DNA from: Rhizobium sp. 18055
GTDB lineage: Bacteria; Pseudomonadota; Alphaproteobacteria; Rhizobiales; Rhizobiaceae
Length of the DNA stretch: 64,000 nt
Direction: 5' to 3'
Assembly: GCF_902706285.1 (NCBI RefSeq)
Contig: NZ_CACSKD010000001.1
Span: forward strand, 372,001-436,000
Each line of letters begins with the position of its first letter. The first letter of the stretch is position 1. A program made the translations under genes and the position numbers. This document shows, in pieces, positions 55,743-64,000 of this stretch. Under the pieces are notes generated by a model that saw only the letters and a program-made list of their open reading frames with translations, was not told where the DNA came from and did not search any database.

Positions 55743-56663
55743 TCCGGCGCGTTTGTGCCTGCGGAAAACCACCTCGCTGATGGCGAGGATCGGCAGGCCG
55801 ATCAGAAGCGGCAATACGAAGTAGATCACCCGGAAAGCCACCAAGGCGCCGATGGAAGCCGCGCCCGGCAGAACGTGGCTTACCGTCGCCTCCAGCACGC
55901 CGAGGCCGCCGGGAACATGGGTGATCAGAATAGCGACATTGGCCAGCACGAAGGCAGTGGCCGTCTGAACGAAGCTCGTCTCCCCCTGAGCGGCGAGCAT
56001 CTGATGCAGGCAAGCCGAGACGAAGATGAAATTCAACGTTCCAATCACCACCTGGCCGATGGCAAGTTCAACGCGGGGCATCTCGAAGCGCCATTTCCAT
56101 AGACGCAGAGGTGTCCTGACCGTCGCGGCCAGCACCACATAGATGGCCGGAACAGCCACGCATGTGAGGCCGAGCAGGAACAGAGCGCGAGCGCTGAGCT
56201 TCAGCAGGTTGGCAGCATCCTCGGGATTGATCAGAAGGGCAATGCCGGTCAGCGCAGACAGGCCGATGCCGACCGTGACGCCGCAGAACAGGATCACCTT
56301 GGCGACTTCCTCGGTATTCAGCCCCCAGCGCGCATAGTAGCGATAGCGCACTGCGCCGCTGCTCAAGGCGGCAACGCCGAGATTGTGGCCGATCGACAGA
56401 CCGGTGAACGAAGCGATGGCGGCCCTTGGATAGCTCAACGGCCTGCCGGCGTATCGCAACCCCATCCAGTCGAACCAGGTCAGGCAAAAATAGGATAGCG
56501 CCGCGAACCCGACGCCCGCAAAGAGGCGCGAGACAGGGATGGCGGCGATCGAGCGCGTTACCTCGTCGAGAGAATAGCGATTGAAGACCTTATAGAGCAG
56601 ATAGGCCGCAAGCAGCAGGCCGAAGATGAGCGTCGCATTGATGAGGAAGCGCTTTGCCGACAT
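55692..56663 (-). CDS. UPF0104/LPG-synthase-TM family membrane protein
   Basis: A 323-residue membrane protein with about eight helices of the lysylphosphatidylglycerol synthetase transmembrane region (UPF0104). Landmarks: GFAALSYFCLTWFDWMGLRY, ASFTGLSIGHNLG, GAVRYRYYARWG, and THVPGGLGVLEATV. It is a putative phospholipid flippase without a synthase domain. It is convergent with the PLD gene (51-nt overlap) and divergent from the EEP gene (18 nt between starts), which suggests shared lipid function. Confidence 0.85.
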   Translation of the reverse strand: MSAKRFLINATLIFGLLLAAYLLYKVFNRYSLDEVTRSIAAIPVSRLFAGVGFAALSYFCLTWFDWMGLRYAGRPLSYPRAAIASFTGLSIGHNLGVAALSSGAVRYRYYARWGLNTEEVAKVILFCGVTVGIGLSALTGIALLINPEDAANLLKLSARALFLLGLTCVAVPAIYVVLAATVRTPLRLWKWRFEMPRVELAIGQVVIGTLNFIFVSACLHQMLAAQGETSFVQTATAFVLANVAILITHVPGGLGVLEATVSHVLPGAASIGALVAFRVIYFVLPLLIGLPILAISEVVFRRHKRAGSEDGGRQPADPQAQLL

Positions 56664-56680
56664 AGAGATTCCGTTTCGGT

Positions 56681-57508
56681 TTGATCCGTCTACCTATGGA
56701 ACGAAACAGGATGAAACCGGGTTCCCTCGCCATGAGCGCATTCACAGACTTTGCCCCTGAGAAGAACCGGGAATTCAAGATCCTTACCTACAATGTTCAT
56801 AGCTGCGTCGGCACCGACCGCCGGATAGACCCGCAGCGGATTGCCGATGTCATCGCCCAATCCGGCGCGGATATCATTGCGCTCCAGGAACTGGACGTCG
56901 GCCGCAGGCGAACGGGGGGCGTGGATCAGGCGCATGTGATTGCAAGCCTGTTGAAAATGGAGGCGCATTTTCACCCGGCACTTCACGTCGAAGAGGAACA
57001 GTACGGCGACGCGATCCTGACGGCGTTTCCAACGCGGCTGATGAAAGCGGGACCCTTACCCTCAGTTGGAGAAACGCGGGGGGCGATCTGGGTGCAGGTG
57101 GATATCGCCGGCCAGCCCCTCAACGTGCTGAACACGCATCTTGGGCTTCGAAACCGCGAGCGTGTAAAACAGGTCGAGACGCTGCTGGGTCCGCAATGGA
57201 TTGCCGATGCCGCGTTTCACGCATCACCTTCCGTCATATGCGGTGATCTCAATGCTATACCGGCGTCGCCGGCGTATAAGATGCTGGCAAGCCGGCTCAG
57301 GGACGCGCAGCGGATTGTCGGCCACAAACCGCGTGCAACATTTCCTTCACGCTTTACGATGCTGCGCATTGACCATCTGTTCGTGTCGGACCAGCTTGAA
57401 GTCGCGTCCGCGTCCGTGATCGCCGACCCGCTGACACGTCGTGCGTCGGATCATCTGCCGTTGCTGGCGACCATCAGGCAGCAAGCATCTGTAACCGGTC
57501 TCGGCTGA
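56681..57508 (+). CDS. endonuclease/exonuclease/phosphatase family protein
   Basis: A metal-dependent phosphoesterase of about 260-275 residues: motifs ILTYNVHSCVG, IIALQELDVG, VLNTHLGL, ICGDLNAIP and ASDHLPLLATI give the EEP fold with its metal sites. The start is uncertain; in-frame ATGs at 56681, 56696, 56711 and 56732 all precede MSAFTDF or conserved sequence. Located beside PLD-like and flippase-like genes, it may act on phospholipid head groups rather than DNA. Confidence 0.85.
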   Translation: MIRLPMERNRMKPGSLAMSAFTDFAPEKNREFKILTYNVHSCVGTDRRIDPQRIADVIAQSGADIIALQELDVGRRRTGGVDQAHVIASLLKMEAHFHPALHVEEEQYGDAILTAFPTRLMKAGPLPSVGETRGAIWVQVDIAGQPLNVLNTHLGLRNRERVKQVETLLGPQWIADAAFHASPSVICGDLNAIPASPAYKMLASRLRDAQRIVGHKPRATFPSRFTMLRIDHLFVSDQLEVASASVIADPLTRRASDHLPLLATIRQQASVTGLG

Positions 57509-57526
57509 TTGCACCGGGAAACCGCG

Positions 57527-57607
57527 TTAGATCTGCGATGTCGCATAAAAAGCGATTGCCCACGCCACAATCGTGGTTGCACCCAGGAAAATAATCAAAA
57601 AACGCAC
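57527..57607 (-). CDS. 26-residue hydrophobic mini-protein
   Basis: A short ORF starting GTG 57607, preceded by GGAGG with a 6-nt gap, encoding a single hydrophobic helix (MRFLIIFLGATTIVAWAI, end TSQI). The strong ribosome binding site and membrane-like composition suggest expression, but it has no known family and is convergent with the end of the EEP gene. Confidence 0.4.
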   Translation of the reverse strand: MRFLIIFLGATTIVAWAIAFYATSQI

Positions 57608-57951
57608 GTTACGCCTCCAGCGATTGGGTGACCGAGCCGTCGCGGACGTCCACTTGCCTACCTGCTTCGCTACATCTACGCATACGGCGCCGAAATGGTT
57701 TCACTCAACGGGGCAAATTGGCGTCAGTGCTGGGCTGCGAGCGACTGCCCGGCAATGCCAGCGGGCTGTCATGCGCATGCATCCGATCACCCCATCATGA
57801 CCGCGTATGCCGTCTCGAGTTTAAAGTTGACATTTATAGTCATTATTTAATAACGATCGCATTCCAAACGGCGCCCCGACCTCATCGGCCGGGTCGCCGG
57901 TCAAAGGAACTGTGCCGGGCGGTCCCGGCGTTTCACCGAGCTGGAAGACGG
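57608..57951. other. control region of the siderophore reductase
   Basis: No gene supported. It contains a TGA-N9-TCA operator (57828-57842) preceded by CGAGTTTAAAG, the same kind of stretch seen ahead of the siderophore receptor and its AraC regulator. AT-richness peaks at 57820-57860. Confidence 0.5.
57828..57842 (+). promoter_or_regulatory. RirA-type iron-responsive operator candidate
   Basis: TGA-CATTTATAG-TCA matches the pattern TGA-N9-TCA of the rhizobial iron-responsive operator, about 110 nt ahead of the siderophore reductase start. Confidence 0.6.
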
Positions 57952-59052
57952 ATGACGAGCATGACGACATTGAACTGCCGGGCAGAACTGCGCTTGCTGA
58001 AGCTCTTCGACTACCTCCACCTCATCGTCGATCGTCTGGAAAGCTTCGATGCCACCATCGAGCGCGGCGATGGGACCCTTGCTTTCACCTACTCATTCGG
58101 CTCGGCACGCTTCATCATGCAGCCGGAAACGCTTGTTATGGAAGCATCGGCGCATGACGAGCACGGACTGCGGCGGATCAAGGAGCTTCTGAGCGTCGCA
58201 ATCGAGCTCTACGCCAAGAGCGAAAATCCTCAGGTGACCTGGGAGGGGGATCTCGCCGATGACACCACGTTGCCGTCCTTCCGCCTGATGCGGGTCGATA
58301 ATGCTTGGCAGGTGACGCCGGGCATGCGCCGCGTGCGCTTGCTCGGAGACAATCTCGATCGTTTCGAAACGGCCAGCAGCATGCATATCCGCATGCTGTT
58401 TCCAACCGCTGCCGTGCCGGAGCCCGTCTGGCCCATCGCCGGGCGCAACGGGCTCGCACTATGGCCATCGGAAGAGCGCAAACCGGTCACCCGCGTCTAC
58501 ACCATTCGCAATATCGATGCGGCCGCAGGCTACATGGACATCGACTTCGTCGTTCATGGTGATGCGGCCGACGGACATGAAGGCGTTGGTTGCGCCTGGG
58601 CGATGCATGCTGCCGAGGGCGACGTGGTCGGCATCATGGGTCCGCTCGGACGCCCCGTTCGTGCTGCCGAATGGTACATCATGGGCTGCGATGAAACGGG
58701 ACTGCCGGCATTGAGCCGCATCCTCGAGCGTCTGCCGTCGCACGCGCGCGGTTTTGCCTTCGTGGAAGTCGCTGACGCCGCCTGCGAACAACGGATTGCT
58801 CATCCTGACGGTATCGATCTGCGCTGGATCCACAGAGATGGGGTCGCCGGCGGCGAGCACGAAGGATTGGTGCAGGCCATCCGTGCCGTCGCGTGGCCGG
58901 AGGATGTCTCGAGCTTCGGCTGGTTCGCCTCCGAGAGCGATGCATCCAGGCAGGTGCGCGAATACTGGCGGACCACTTTGGCCTACGGCCGTGACAAGAC
59001 GCTGGCCGCCGGTTACTGGAAGCGCGGTGCAGCCGGATTGATGGCGAATTAG
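57952..59052 (+). CDS. siderophore-interacting FAD reductase
   Basis: A 366-residue protein with an N-terminal extension of about 105 residues (DUF2218-like, FAFTYSFGSARFIMQPETLV region) and a siderophore-interacting domain: FAD motif VTRVYTIRN, HGDAADGHEGVGCAWAM and the C-terminal SIP domain WFASESDASRQVREYWR. It reduces ferric siderophore in the cytoplasm to release iron. ATG 57952 is preferred; an upstream extension of the frame has no domain character. The operator upstream and the receptor at 16956 suggest a common iron regulon. Confidence 0.88.
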   Translation: MTSMTTLNCRAELRLLKLFDYLHLIVDRLESFDATIERGDGTLAFTYSFGSARFIMQPETLVMEASAHDEHGLRRIKELLSVAIELYAKSENPQVTWEGDLADDTTLPSFRLMRVDNAWQVTPGMRRVRLLGDNLDRFETASSMHIRMLFPTAAVPEPVWPIAGRNGLALWPSEERKPVTRVYTIRNIDAAAGYMDIDFVVHGDAADGHEGVGCAWAMHAAEGDVVGIMGPLGRPVRAAEWYIMGCDETGLPALSRILERLPSHARGFAFVEVADAACEQRIAHPDGIDLRWIHRDGVAGGEHEGLVQAIRAVAWPEDVSSFGWFASESDASRQVREYWRTTLAYGRDKTLAAGYWKRGAAGLMAN

Positions 59053-59324
59053 TGGTTTGCCCTCGCCTGACAGCGCACCCGTTATACCAGCATCACGATA
59101 CACAGACCGCCGCCGCCTTGTTCCAGCATGCGTCTGCGAAACGGTCTGGCGTGGTCAACCATACCGTCTCCGACGCACCACCAGCCCATTTAGCACTTGC
59201 GGATCAGCGGCCAGCCTGCATTAAGTCGCCCGTCCGCGGTGTCTCAGGTTATTTTTCCCAATCGGCGCGGACCAACAGTCGCTCGGAAAGCGACGCATGC
59301 AAACACTTGCCTCAGGTACGCCCC

Positions 59325-59558
59325 ATGAACGAAGCCCAATTTCTCGCGCTCTGCAAAGACGGAAAATTCAAGGAAGCGCTCGCGCTCGCGCTAGAAGGTC
59401 GCGAAAAGGCGAAGTATTCGCCCAGCCGCTTCGCGATAGACAAGAAAAGCGGAAAGCCGGTTTTCTACCGTGGCAACAAACGCGTCGTGCTGGACGAACA
59501 GGGCGAATGGCAGCTCGCCAAAGACAGCTGGTCGGCAATACCAAGCGGAAAATCCTGA
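59325..59558 (+). CDS. small hypothetical protein
   Basis: A 77-residue protein starting MNEAQFLALCKDGKFKEALALAL, with a helical repeat-like start (KEALALALEGREKAKYSPSRF) and a C-terminal strand region (VFYRGNKRVVLDEQGEWQLAKDSW). No domain or membrane segment recognised. Confidence 0.5.
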   Translation: MNEAQFLALCKDGKFKEALALALEGREKAKYSPSRFAIDKKSGKPVFYRGNKRVVLDEQGEWQLAKDSWSAIPSGKS

Positions 59559-59589
59559 GCTATAGGTTCAGGCACAAACTGCTCGGGAG

Positions 59590-59883
59590 CTAACCCTTGG
59601 GCTTGCTCAAGCGATCGAGACGAAGACTGTGCCGCGCATCTGTCAGCCTGGCGATTGCAAGGCCGACGGCAATGATGATGCTGACGACCGACGCAACACA
59701 CAGCAGAAACATCAGGAATATCTTCGACTGCGCTGCCGCCATCGGATCCTGACCGACGAGGATCTGCCCGCTCATGATCCCTGGCAAGGTAATGATACCT
59801 GCCCCCACCATCTGATTGATGGTGGGAATGGCGCCGGCGCGAATGCGGCAATGGTGAGCAAGCTTGACCCAATCATGCCGTCT
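59590..59883 (-). pseudogene. remnant of a FetB/UPF0014-type ABC permease
   Basis: The last part of a permease of the FetB/YbbM group is recognisable: RAGAIPTINQMVGAGIITLPGIMSGQILVGQDPM with the following membrane helices to residue SKPKG. The protein should be about 250 residues, but the frame meets an in-frame TGA at 59884-59886 and no further homologous sequence is seen. A start at 59811 would give only 73 residues. No ATP-binding partner adjoins it, so this looks like decay of a former two-gene transporter. Confidence 0.7.
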
Positions 59884-60022
59884 TCAAATGATGAGAAACC
59901 GTGCCATGCGGACCCATGCGCGTCAATGCGAACGGTCGGCACGGCTCGCGTGCCATAGGGCACCGGGCGTTGCTCTAAATCGCCCGGCGCCGACCAAAGA
60001 TCAGGATGTTAGACCAGCATCC

Positions 60023-61537
60023 TCAGTTCTTGACGGTGTCTTCGAGGAAGAAGCGACCGAGCGGGTTCTGGTAGAAGTTCTCGATGTTCTTGCGCGAGAC
60101 GTTGATGTAGGGGCTGTAATAGAGGTCGATCCAGTTGACGTCGTCTTTGGCCATCTTCTGGATATCGAAGTACATGGCTTCACGCTTCTTCGGGTCGAGC
60201 TCAAGCCGCGCCTTTGCGACCAGATCCTTTACAGCATCGCTCTTGTAGTTGGTCATGTAGTTGTTGTTGCTGTCATGGCCGAGCACGAAGGTGGTCTTCT
60301 GGTCGGGGTCGAGAATATCGTTGGTCCAGTAGTTGACCGAGATATCGTAGTCGCCGGCGACCGTCATATCCCATTCCTGGCTTGAATCGACCTTCTGCAG
60401 GTTGGCAGTGATGCCTGCCTTCAGTAGCTGCTGCTGCAGGAGAACGGCGATCTGCTCGTCGACTTCGTCCCCGGCACGCAGGAGGTAGGTAAGCGTCAGG
60501 TTGGGCTCGCCGGCGGCGGCCAGCATCTCCTTCGCCTTGGCCGGATCGTAGGGCCGCTGCATGTTGTCGGCGTAGTAGTAGAGAGCGCCCTTCGGAATAT
60601 AGGAGTTCGCGACGGTGCCCTGGCCGAAGGTCACTGCATCGACGATCGCCTTCTTGTCGATTGCCATGTCGAGCGCCTGGCGGACTTCCTTCTTGCCGAG
60701 CGCGCCATGGGCGTGGTTGATCAGCAGGTGGTCTTCACGGGTCGAGCCATCGATATCGACATTGAGGTTTGCATCTTTCTTCAGCTCTTCGACGCGGGAG
60801 AAGGGGACGAAGATCGCGGTGTCGAGCTGTCCGGCCTGAACGTTCAGCATGCGCGTGTTGTCGTCGGGAACCGAGATCCACTCGACGCCATCGAGCTTGA
60901 CCCGGTCGGCCTGCCAGAAATTGGGGTTCTTCTTGAGGATGACGCGGTCGCCGCGGCGCCACTCCTCGACCGTGAAGGCACCCGAGCCAATCGGCTTTTC
61001 GGCATAGACGTCGGGGCCGAGCGTTTCCATGCCCTTCTTGGAGATAACAGAGGCATTCGGCAGCGCCAGCGTCGACAGGAACGGTGCGGACGGATGCTTC
61101 AGCTTGATCGTCAGCGTGTGCGCGTCAGTCGCAACGGCAGTGTCGATGACCTTGTAGGAATCGCTCCACAGCGAACCGGCATCGTCGCGGATGCGCAGCA
61201 GGCTGTAGGCAGCATCGTCAGCCGTCAGCGGCGAGCCGTCGGAGAACTTCGCATCGCGGATCTTGAATGTGTAGGTCAGCCCATCGTCGGAAGCCGTCCA
61301 GCTTTCTGCGAGGCCGGGCTCAAGCTTGGTGCCGGTCTTATCGACCCGCACCAGGACGTCGTAAACGTTGGAGAATACCCAGTTATCGACATTCTGTGCC
61401 GTCTTGATCGGGTCGAACGTCGTCGAATCCTCGCGGCGGCCGATGGTCAGCACGCCCGCTGCTTCGGCGTAGCTGGCACTGAGCGTGAGGCCGGCCATGA
61501 TGGCGGCAAGGCCAATCGTCTTCCATCTGTTGTTCAT
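60023..61537 (-). CDS. peptide-type ABC transporter substrate-binding protein
   Basis: A 504-residue periplasmic protein of the SBP_bac_5 family with a signal peptide (GLAAIMAGLTLSASYAEAA) and body starting LTIGRREDSTTFDPIKTAQN, LEPGLAESW and the later KPIGSGAFTVEEW. Members bind di- or oligopeptides, nickel or other ligands. It is the last gene of an operon with a double ATPase and a permease. Confidence 0.9.
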   Translation of the reverse strand: MNNRWKTIGLAAIMAGLTLSASYAEAAGVLTIGRREDSTTFDPIKTAQNVDNWVFSNVYDVLVRVDKTGTKLEPGLAESWTASDDGLTYTFKIRDAKFSDGSPLTADDAAYSLLRIRDDAGSLWSDSYKVIDTAVATDAHTLTIKLKHPSAPFLSTLALPNASVISKKGMETLGPDVYAEKPIGSGAFTVEEWRRGDRVILKKNPNFWQADRVKLDGVEWISVPDDNTRMLNVQAGQLDTAIFVPFSRVEELKKDANLNVDIDGSTREDHLLINHAHGALGKKEVRQALDMAIDKKAIVDAVTFGQGTVANSYIPKGALYYYADNMQRPYDPAKAKEMLAAAGEPNLTLTYLLRAGDEVDEQIAVLLQQQLLKAGITANLQKVDSSQEWDMTVAGDYDISVNYWTNDILDPDQKTTFVLGHDSNNNYMTNYKSDAVKDLVAKARLELDPKKREAMYFDIQKMAKDDVNWIDLYYSPYINVSRKNIENFYQNPLGRFFLEDTVKN

Positions 61538-61556
61538 GACTGTGTTCCCTTTGTTG

Positions 61557-63269
61557 TTATTGCAAATGTTTCATTGGCAGAGGCGGCACGGAATAGACAT
61601 CGGGTTCGGCTACAGGGACATCGTCCAGCAGCCGATTGTCCGGATCGATATCGGGAATGGCGGCGATCAGGGCGGCGGTATAGGGATTTTGCGGGCGCGC
61701 AAAAACATCGGCCGACAGCCCCTCCTCGACGATTTCGCCGCGATACATCACCACGACGCGTTCGCAGAGATTGCGGACGATCGCGAGGTCGTGGGCGATG
61801 AAGAGCAGCGTCAGCTGCATCTTCTGCTTCAGCTCCTGGAAAAGATCGATGATCTGCGCCTGAATGGTGACGTCGAGTGCCGCCACGCATTCGTCGGCGA
61901 TGATCATCTTGGGATCGACAGCCAATGCGCGGGCAATGCCGGCGCGCTGGCACTGGCCGCCGCTCATGCTGCGCGGCTTGCGACCGGCAAACTCGCGCTC
62001 GAGGCCGACGAGATCGAGCAGTTCGCTCACGCGGGCGGGGATGGCCGAGGTCTCGACTTTTCCCTGCACCTTAAGGACTTCCATGAGCGTCTGGCCGATG
62101 GTCATTCTTGGATTGAGCGCGTTGAACGGGTCCTGGAACACCATCGCCGCCTCGCGCCGGATGCGTGCCAAGCCGGCTACCTTCTGTTGCGCGAGATCAA
62201 TGCCGTCGAAGGTCACGTGACCCGACGATAGCGGCGTCAGGCCGAGGATCGCGCGTGCCAGTGTGCTCTTGCCGCTGCCGGATTCGCCGACGATGCCGAC
62301 GCTCTCGCCGGGCATGATCTGCAGGCTGACACCGGCAACCGCACTCACCGTCTTCGAGTTGCCTTTGAAAGGGCCGCCGCCGACGTTGAAGCGGACATGC
62401 AGGTCGTCGATTTCGAGCAGCGGCCTTGCAACGCTTTTCTCCGGTCCGGCGGCGATCACTTCAGAAGTCACTTCGGCCGGCATCGACGGATGGCTGGCGA
62501 TCAGACTGACAGTGTAGGGATGCTGCGGATGCGACAAGATCGTTCGCTTCGGCCCCTGTTCCAGCAGCCTGCCGCCGCGCAGCACGGCGATCCGATCACA
62601 GGTTTGCGCGACGATGCCGAGATCGTGGGTGATGAGGATGATCGAAAGCCCGCGCTTGTCACGGAGTTCCATCAAAAGCCGCAGGATCTGCGCCTGGATG
62701 GTGACGTCGAGCGCGGTCGTCGGCTCGTCGGCAATCAGTATCTTTGGGTTGCACGACAGCGCCACGCCGATCATGGCGCGTTGGCGCATGCCGCCGGAAA
62801 ATTCGTGCGGATAGCTGTCATATTGCCTGGCCGGATCGGGAAAGCCGACCTGGGTGAGTATCTCTATCGCCGCCGCACGCGCATCCCGCGCATTGAGACC
62901 TTGATGATAGCGGATGCCTTCGGCGATCTGGTCGCCGATGCGCATGACGGGATCGAGATGACTGGTGGGGTTCTGGAACACCATGCCGATCTCACCGCCA
63001 CGAACGGCCAGCATTTCCGCATCGCTGATCCCGGTCAGGTCGCGGCCCTCCAGAAAGACGTTGCCGCTTTCAAGCTTCAGCAGCGAAGATGGCAGGAGGC
63101 GCACCAGCGAGCGGCAAAACAGGCTCTTGCCGGAGCCGCTTTCACCGACGAGGCCGAGGATTTCGCCCTTGCCGAGATCGAGCGAGACGGCGTCGATCAG
63201 GGTGCGGACGCCCTCGTCGCCATAGGCTTTGACCGTCAGGTCGCGGACGGACAGGACGGGGGCGCTCAT
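61557..63269 (-). CDS. peptide-type ABC transporter ATP-binding protein (fused DppD-DppF type)
   Basis: A 570-residue protein with two complete ABC domains: first Walker [10 protein letters not shown], signature [15 protein letters not shown], Walker [13 protein letters not shown]; second Walker [10 protein letters not shown], signature [15 protein letters not shown] and [11 protein letters not shown]. Fusion of the two ATPases is common in rhizobia. ATG 63269 overlaps the permease stop. It energises the uptake system with the flanking genes. Confidence 0.93.
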   Translation of the reverse strand: MSAPVLSVRDLTVKAYGDEGVRTLIDAVSLDLGKGEILGLVGESGSGKSLFCRSLVRLLPSSLLKLESGNVFLEGRDLTGISDAEMLAVRGGEIGMVFQNPTSHLDPVMRIGDQIAEGIRYHQGLNARDARAAAIEILTQVGFPDPARQYDSYPHEFSGGMRQRAMIGVALSCNPKILIADEPTTALDVTIQAQILRLLMELRDKRGLSIILITHDLGIVAQTCDRIAVLRGGRLLEQGPKRTILSHPQHPYTVSLIASHPSMPAEVTSEVIAAGPEKSVARPLLEIDDLHVRFNVGGGPFKGNSKTVSAVAGVSLQIMPGESVGIVGESGSGKSTLARAILGLTPLSSGHVTFDGIDLAQQKVAGLARIRREAAMVFQDPFNALNPRMTIGQTLMEVLKVQGKVETSAIPARVSELLDLVGLEREFAGRKPRSMSGGQCQRAGIARALAVDPKMIIADECVAALDVTIQAQIIDLFQELKQKMQLTLLFIAHDLAIVRNLCERVVVMYRGEIVEEGLSADVFARPQNPYTAALIAAIPDIDPDNRLLDDVPVAEPDVYSVPPLPMKHLQ

Positions 63270-64000
63270 TCGTGCACTCCCAGAACTTCGCCGAGCGCAT
63301 CGCCGAGCATGCTGAAGCCAAAGGCGAAGACGACGATCGACAGGCCGGGGAAAAGCGTGATCCACCAGGCCGTGGTGATGAAGCTCTGGCCTTCCGCCAC
63401 CATCACGCCCCATTCGGCGATCGGTGGCTGCACGCCAAGGCCGAGATAGCTGACGGCCGCGCCGCTCAACAGCACCAGCACGGCATCCGACATCGAAAAC
63501 ACGATCGATCCGGCAATCGCGTTGGGCAGAAGATGGCGGAACATGATGCGGAAGCGGCTGAAGCCGAGGCTGACGGCGGCAACCGCATAGTCGCTGTTCT
63601 TCAGCACCAGCATCTGCGCCCGGATCAGCCGCGCGTATGACACCCAGCCGACCAGCGCCATGGCAATGTAGAAGCTGCTGAGACCTGGCCCCAGAATGGC
63701 AATGATCGACAGCATCAGCACCAGAAATGGGAAGGCCAGGATGATATCGACGAGACGCATGAACAGCGCATCGACGACGCCGCCGAAGAAACCGGCAATG
63801 GTGCCGACCGTGGTGCCGATGATGAACGGAAAGACAACGCCGATGATGGCGATCTGCAGGTCGATCCGTGTTCCCCAGATAACCCGCGAGAGGATGTCGC
63901 GACCGAAATTGTCGGTGCCGAAGGGATGCAGCAGCGATGGCGCCTGAAGGCGAACATCGGCGTTTTGGAAGATCGGATCGTAGGGCGCAATCAACGGAGC
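63266..64000 (-). CDS. peptide-type ABC transporter permease (DppC type), partial
   Basis: The C-terminal 244 residues of an inner membrane permease with the BPD_transp_1 motif region HPFGTDNFGRDILSRVIWG, several hydrophobic helices and the EAA loop (ALVGWVSYARLIRAQMLVLKNSDYAVAAVSLGFS). The true start lies right of the window: the frame is open at its end, with TTG rather than ATG at the last in-frame start. Overlaps the ATPase gene by 4 nt (ATGA). Confidence 0.9.
   Translation of the reverse strand, partial: APLIAPYDPIFQNADVRLQAPSLLHPFGTDNFGRDILSRVIWGTRIDLQIAIIGVVFPFIIGTTVGTIAGFFGGVVDALFMRLVDIILAFPFLVLMLSIIAILGPGLSSFYIAMALVGWVSYARLIRAQMLVLKNSDYAVAAVSLGFSRFRIMFRHLLPNAIAGSIVFSMSDAVLVLLSGAAVSYLGLGVQPPIAEWGVMVAEGQSFITTAWWITLFPGLSIVVFAFGFSMLGDALGEVLGVHE

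Noticed and set aside
57628..57951. In-frame extension of the siderophore reductase to 57628
   Set aside because: Extension is Arg/Pro/Cys-rich and unlike the family, and would run across the iron operator; start 57952 is preferred.
60707..62231. Plus-strand frames opposite the peptide transporter genes
   Set aside because: Antisense to clear transporter genes with no motif support.

Overview
The window reads as a chromosome or chromid segment of a Rhizobiaceae bacterium (Rhizobium, Agrobacterium or a near relative). The strongest signs are a eukaryote-type glutamine synthetase GlnII divergent from a GstI-like small protein, RirA-type and Irr-type iron operators, DUF1127 and other small rhizobial proteins, and high-GC alphaproteobacterial coding throughout. 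There are no rRNA or tRNA genes, insertion sequences or CRISPR arrays.

Positions 1-9824 hold a co-directional catabolic operon that I read as a D-apiose utilisation pathway: oiaK-like kinase (partial), lerI- and derI-type isomerases, apnO oxidoisomerase, a ribose-type ABC importer with a DUF2291 lipoprotein, apsD dehydrogenase and apnL lactonase. Together they would take D-apiose to D-erythrose 4-phosphate. The one missing enzyme, a RuBisCO-like decarboxylase (oiaX), should lie just upstream of the window.

Positions 9825-13330 carry small secreted or hypothetical genes, two tandem hairpins, an orphan terminator that hints at a small RNA, a heme oxygenase behind an Irr-like box and a KdgF-like cupin. 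Positions 13470-20196 hold a large PAS hybrid histidine kinase, a TonB siderophore receptor behind a TGA-N9-TCA operator, and its AraC regulator. Positions 20316-25602 hold a LacI regulator with clear operators divergent from an inositol-phosphatase-like gene, a cbpA/cbpM chaperone pair, a frameshifted cupin and an XRE regulator.

Positions 25679-29895 hold the most novel locus: a TfuA-like gene, a YcaO gene and an unlisted 42-codon ORF with a strong ribosome binding site directly upstream of ycaO, followed (upstream on the same strand) by a SARP/BTAD-TPR regulator. This looks like a compact YcaO-TfuA peptide-modification (RiPP) cluster with its own precursor.

Positions 30127-33234 contain glnII, gstI and a flavoprotein. 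Positions 33283-43778 contain an RND pump with two adaptors, panB/panC, a J-domain protein, a Tim44-like protein and small envelope proteins. Positions 43917-52727 contain a two-component system, an ArsB-type transporter, cyclopropane fatty acid synthase, DUF1127, a diguanylate cyclase, a CNNM/TlyC protein and a small membrane protein. Positions 52935-59558 contain LtrA, a phospholipase D/flippase/EEP trio, a tiny membrane ORF, and a siderophore-interacting reductase behind a second TGA-N9-TCA operator. The window ends with a fetB-like remnant and a peptide-type ABC importer operon running off the right edge.
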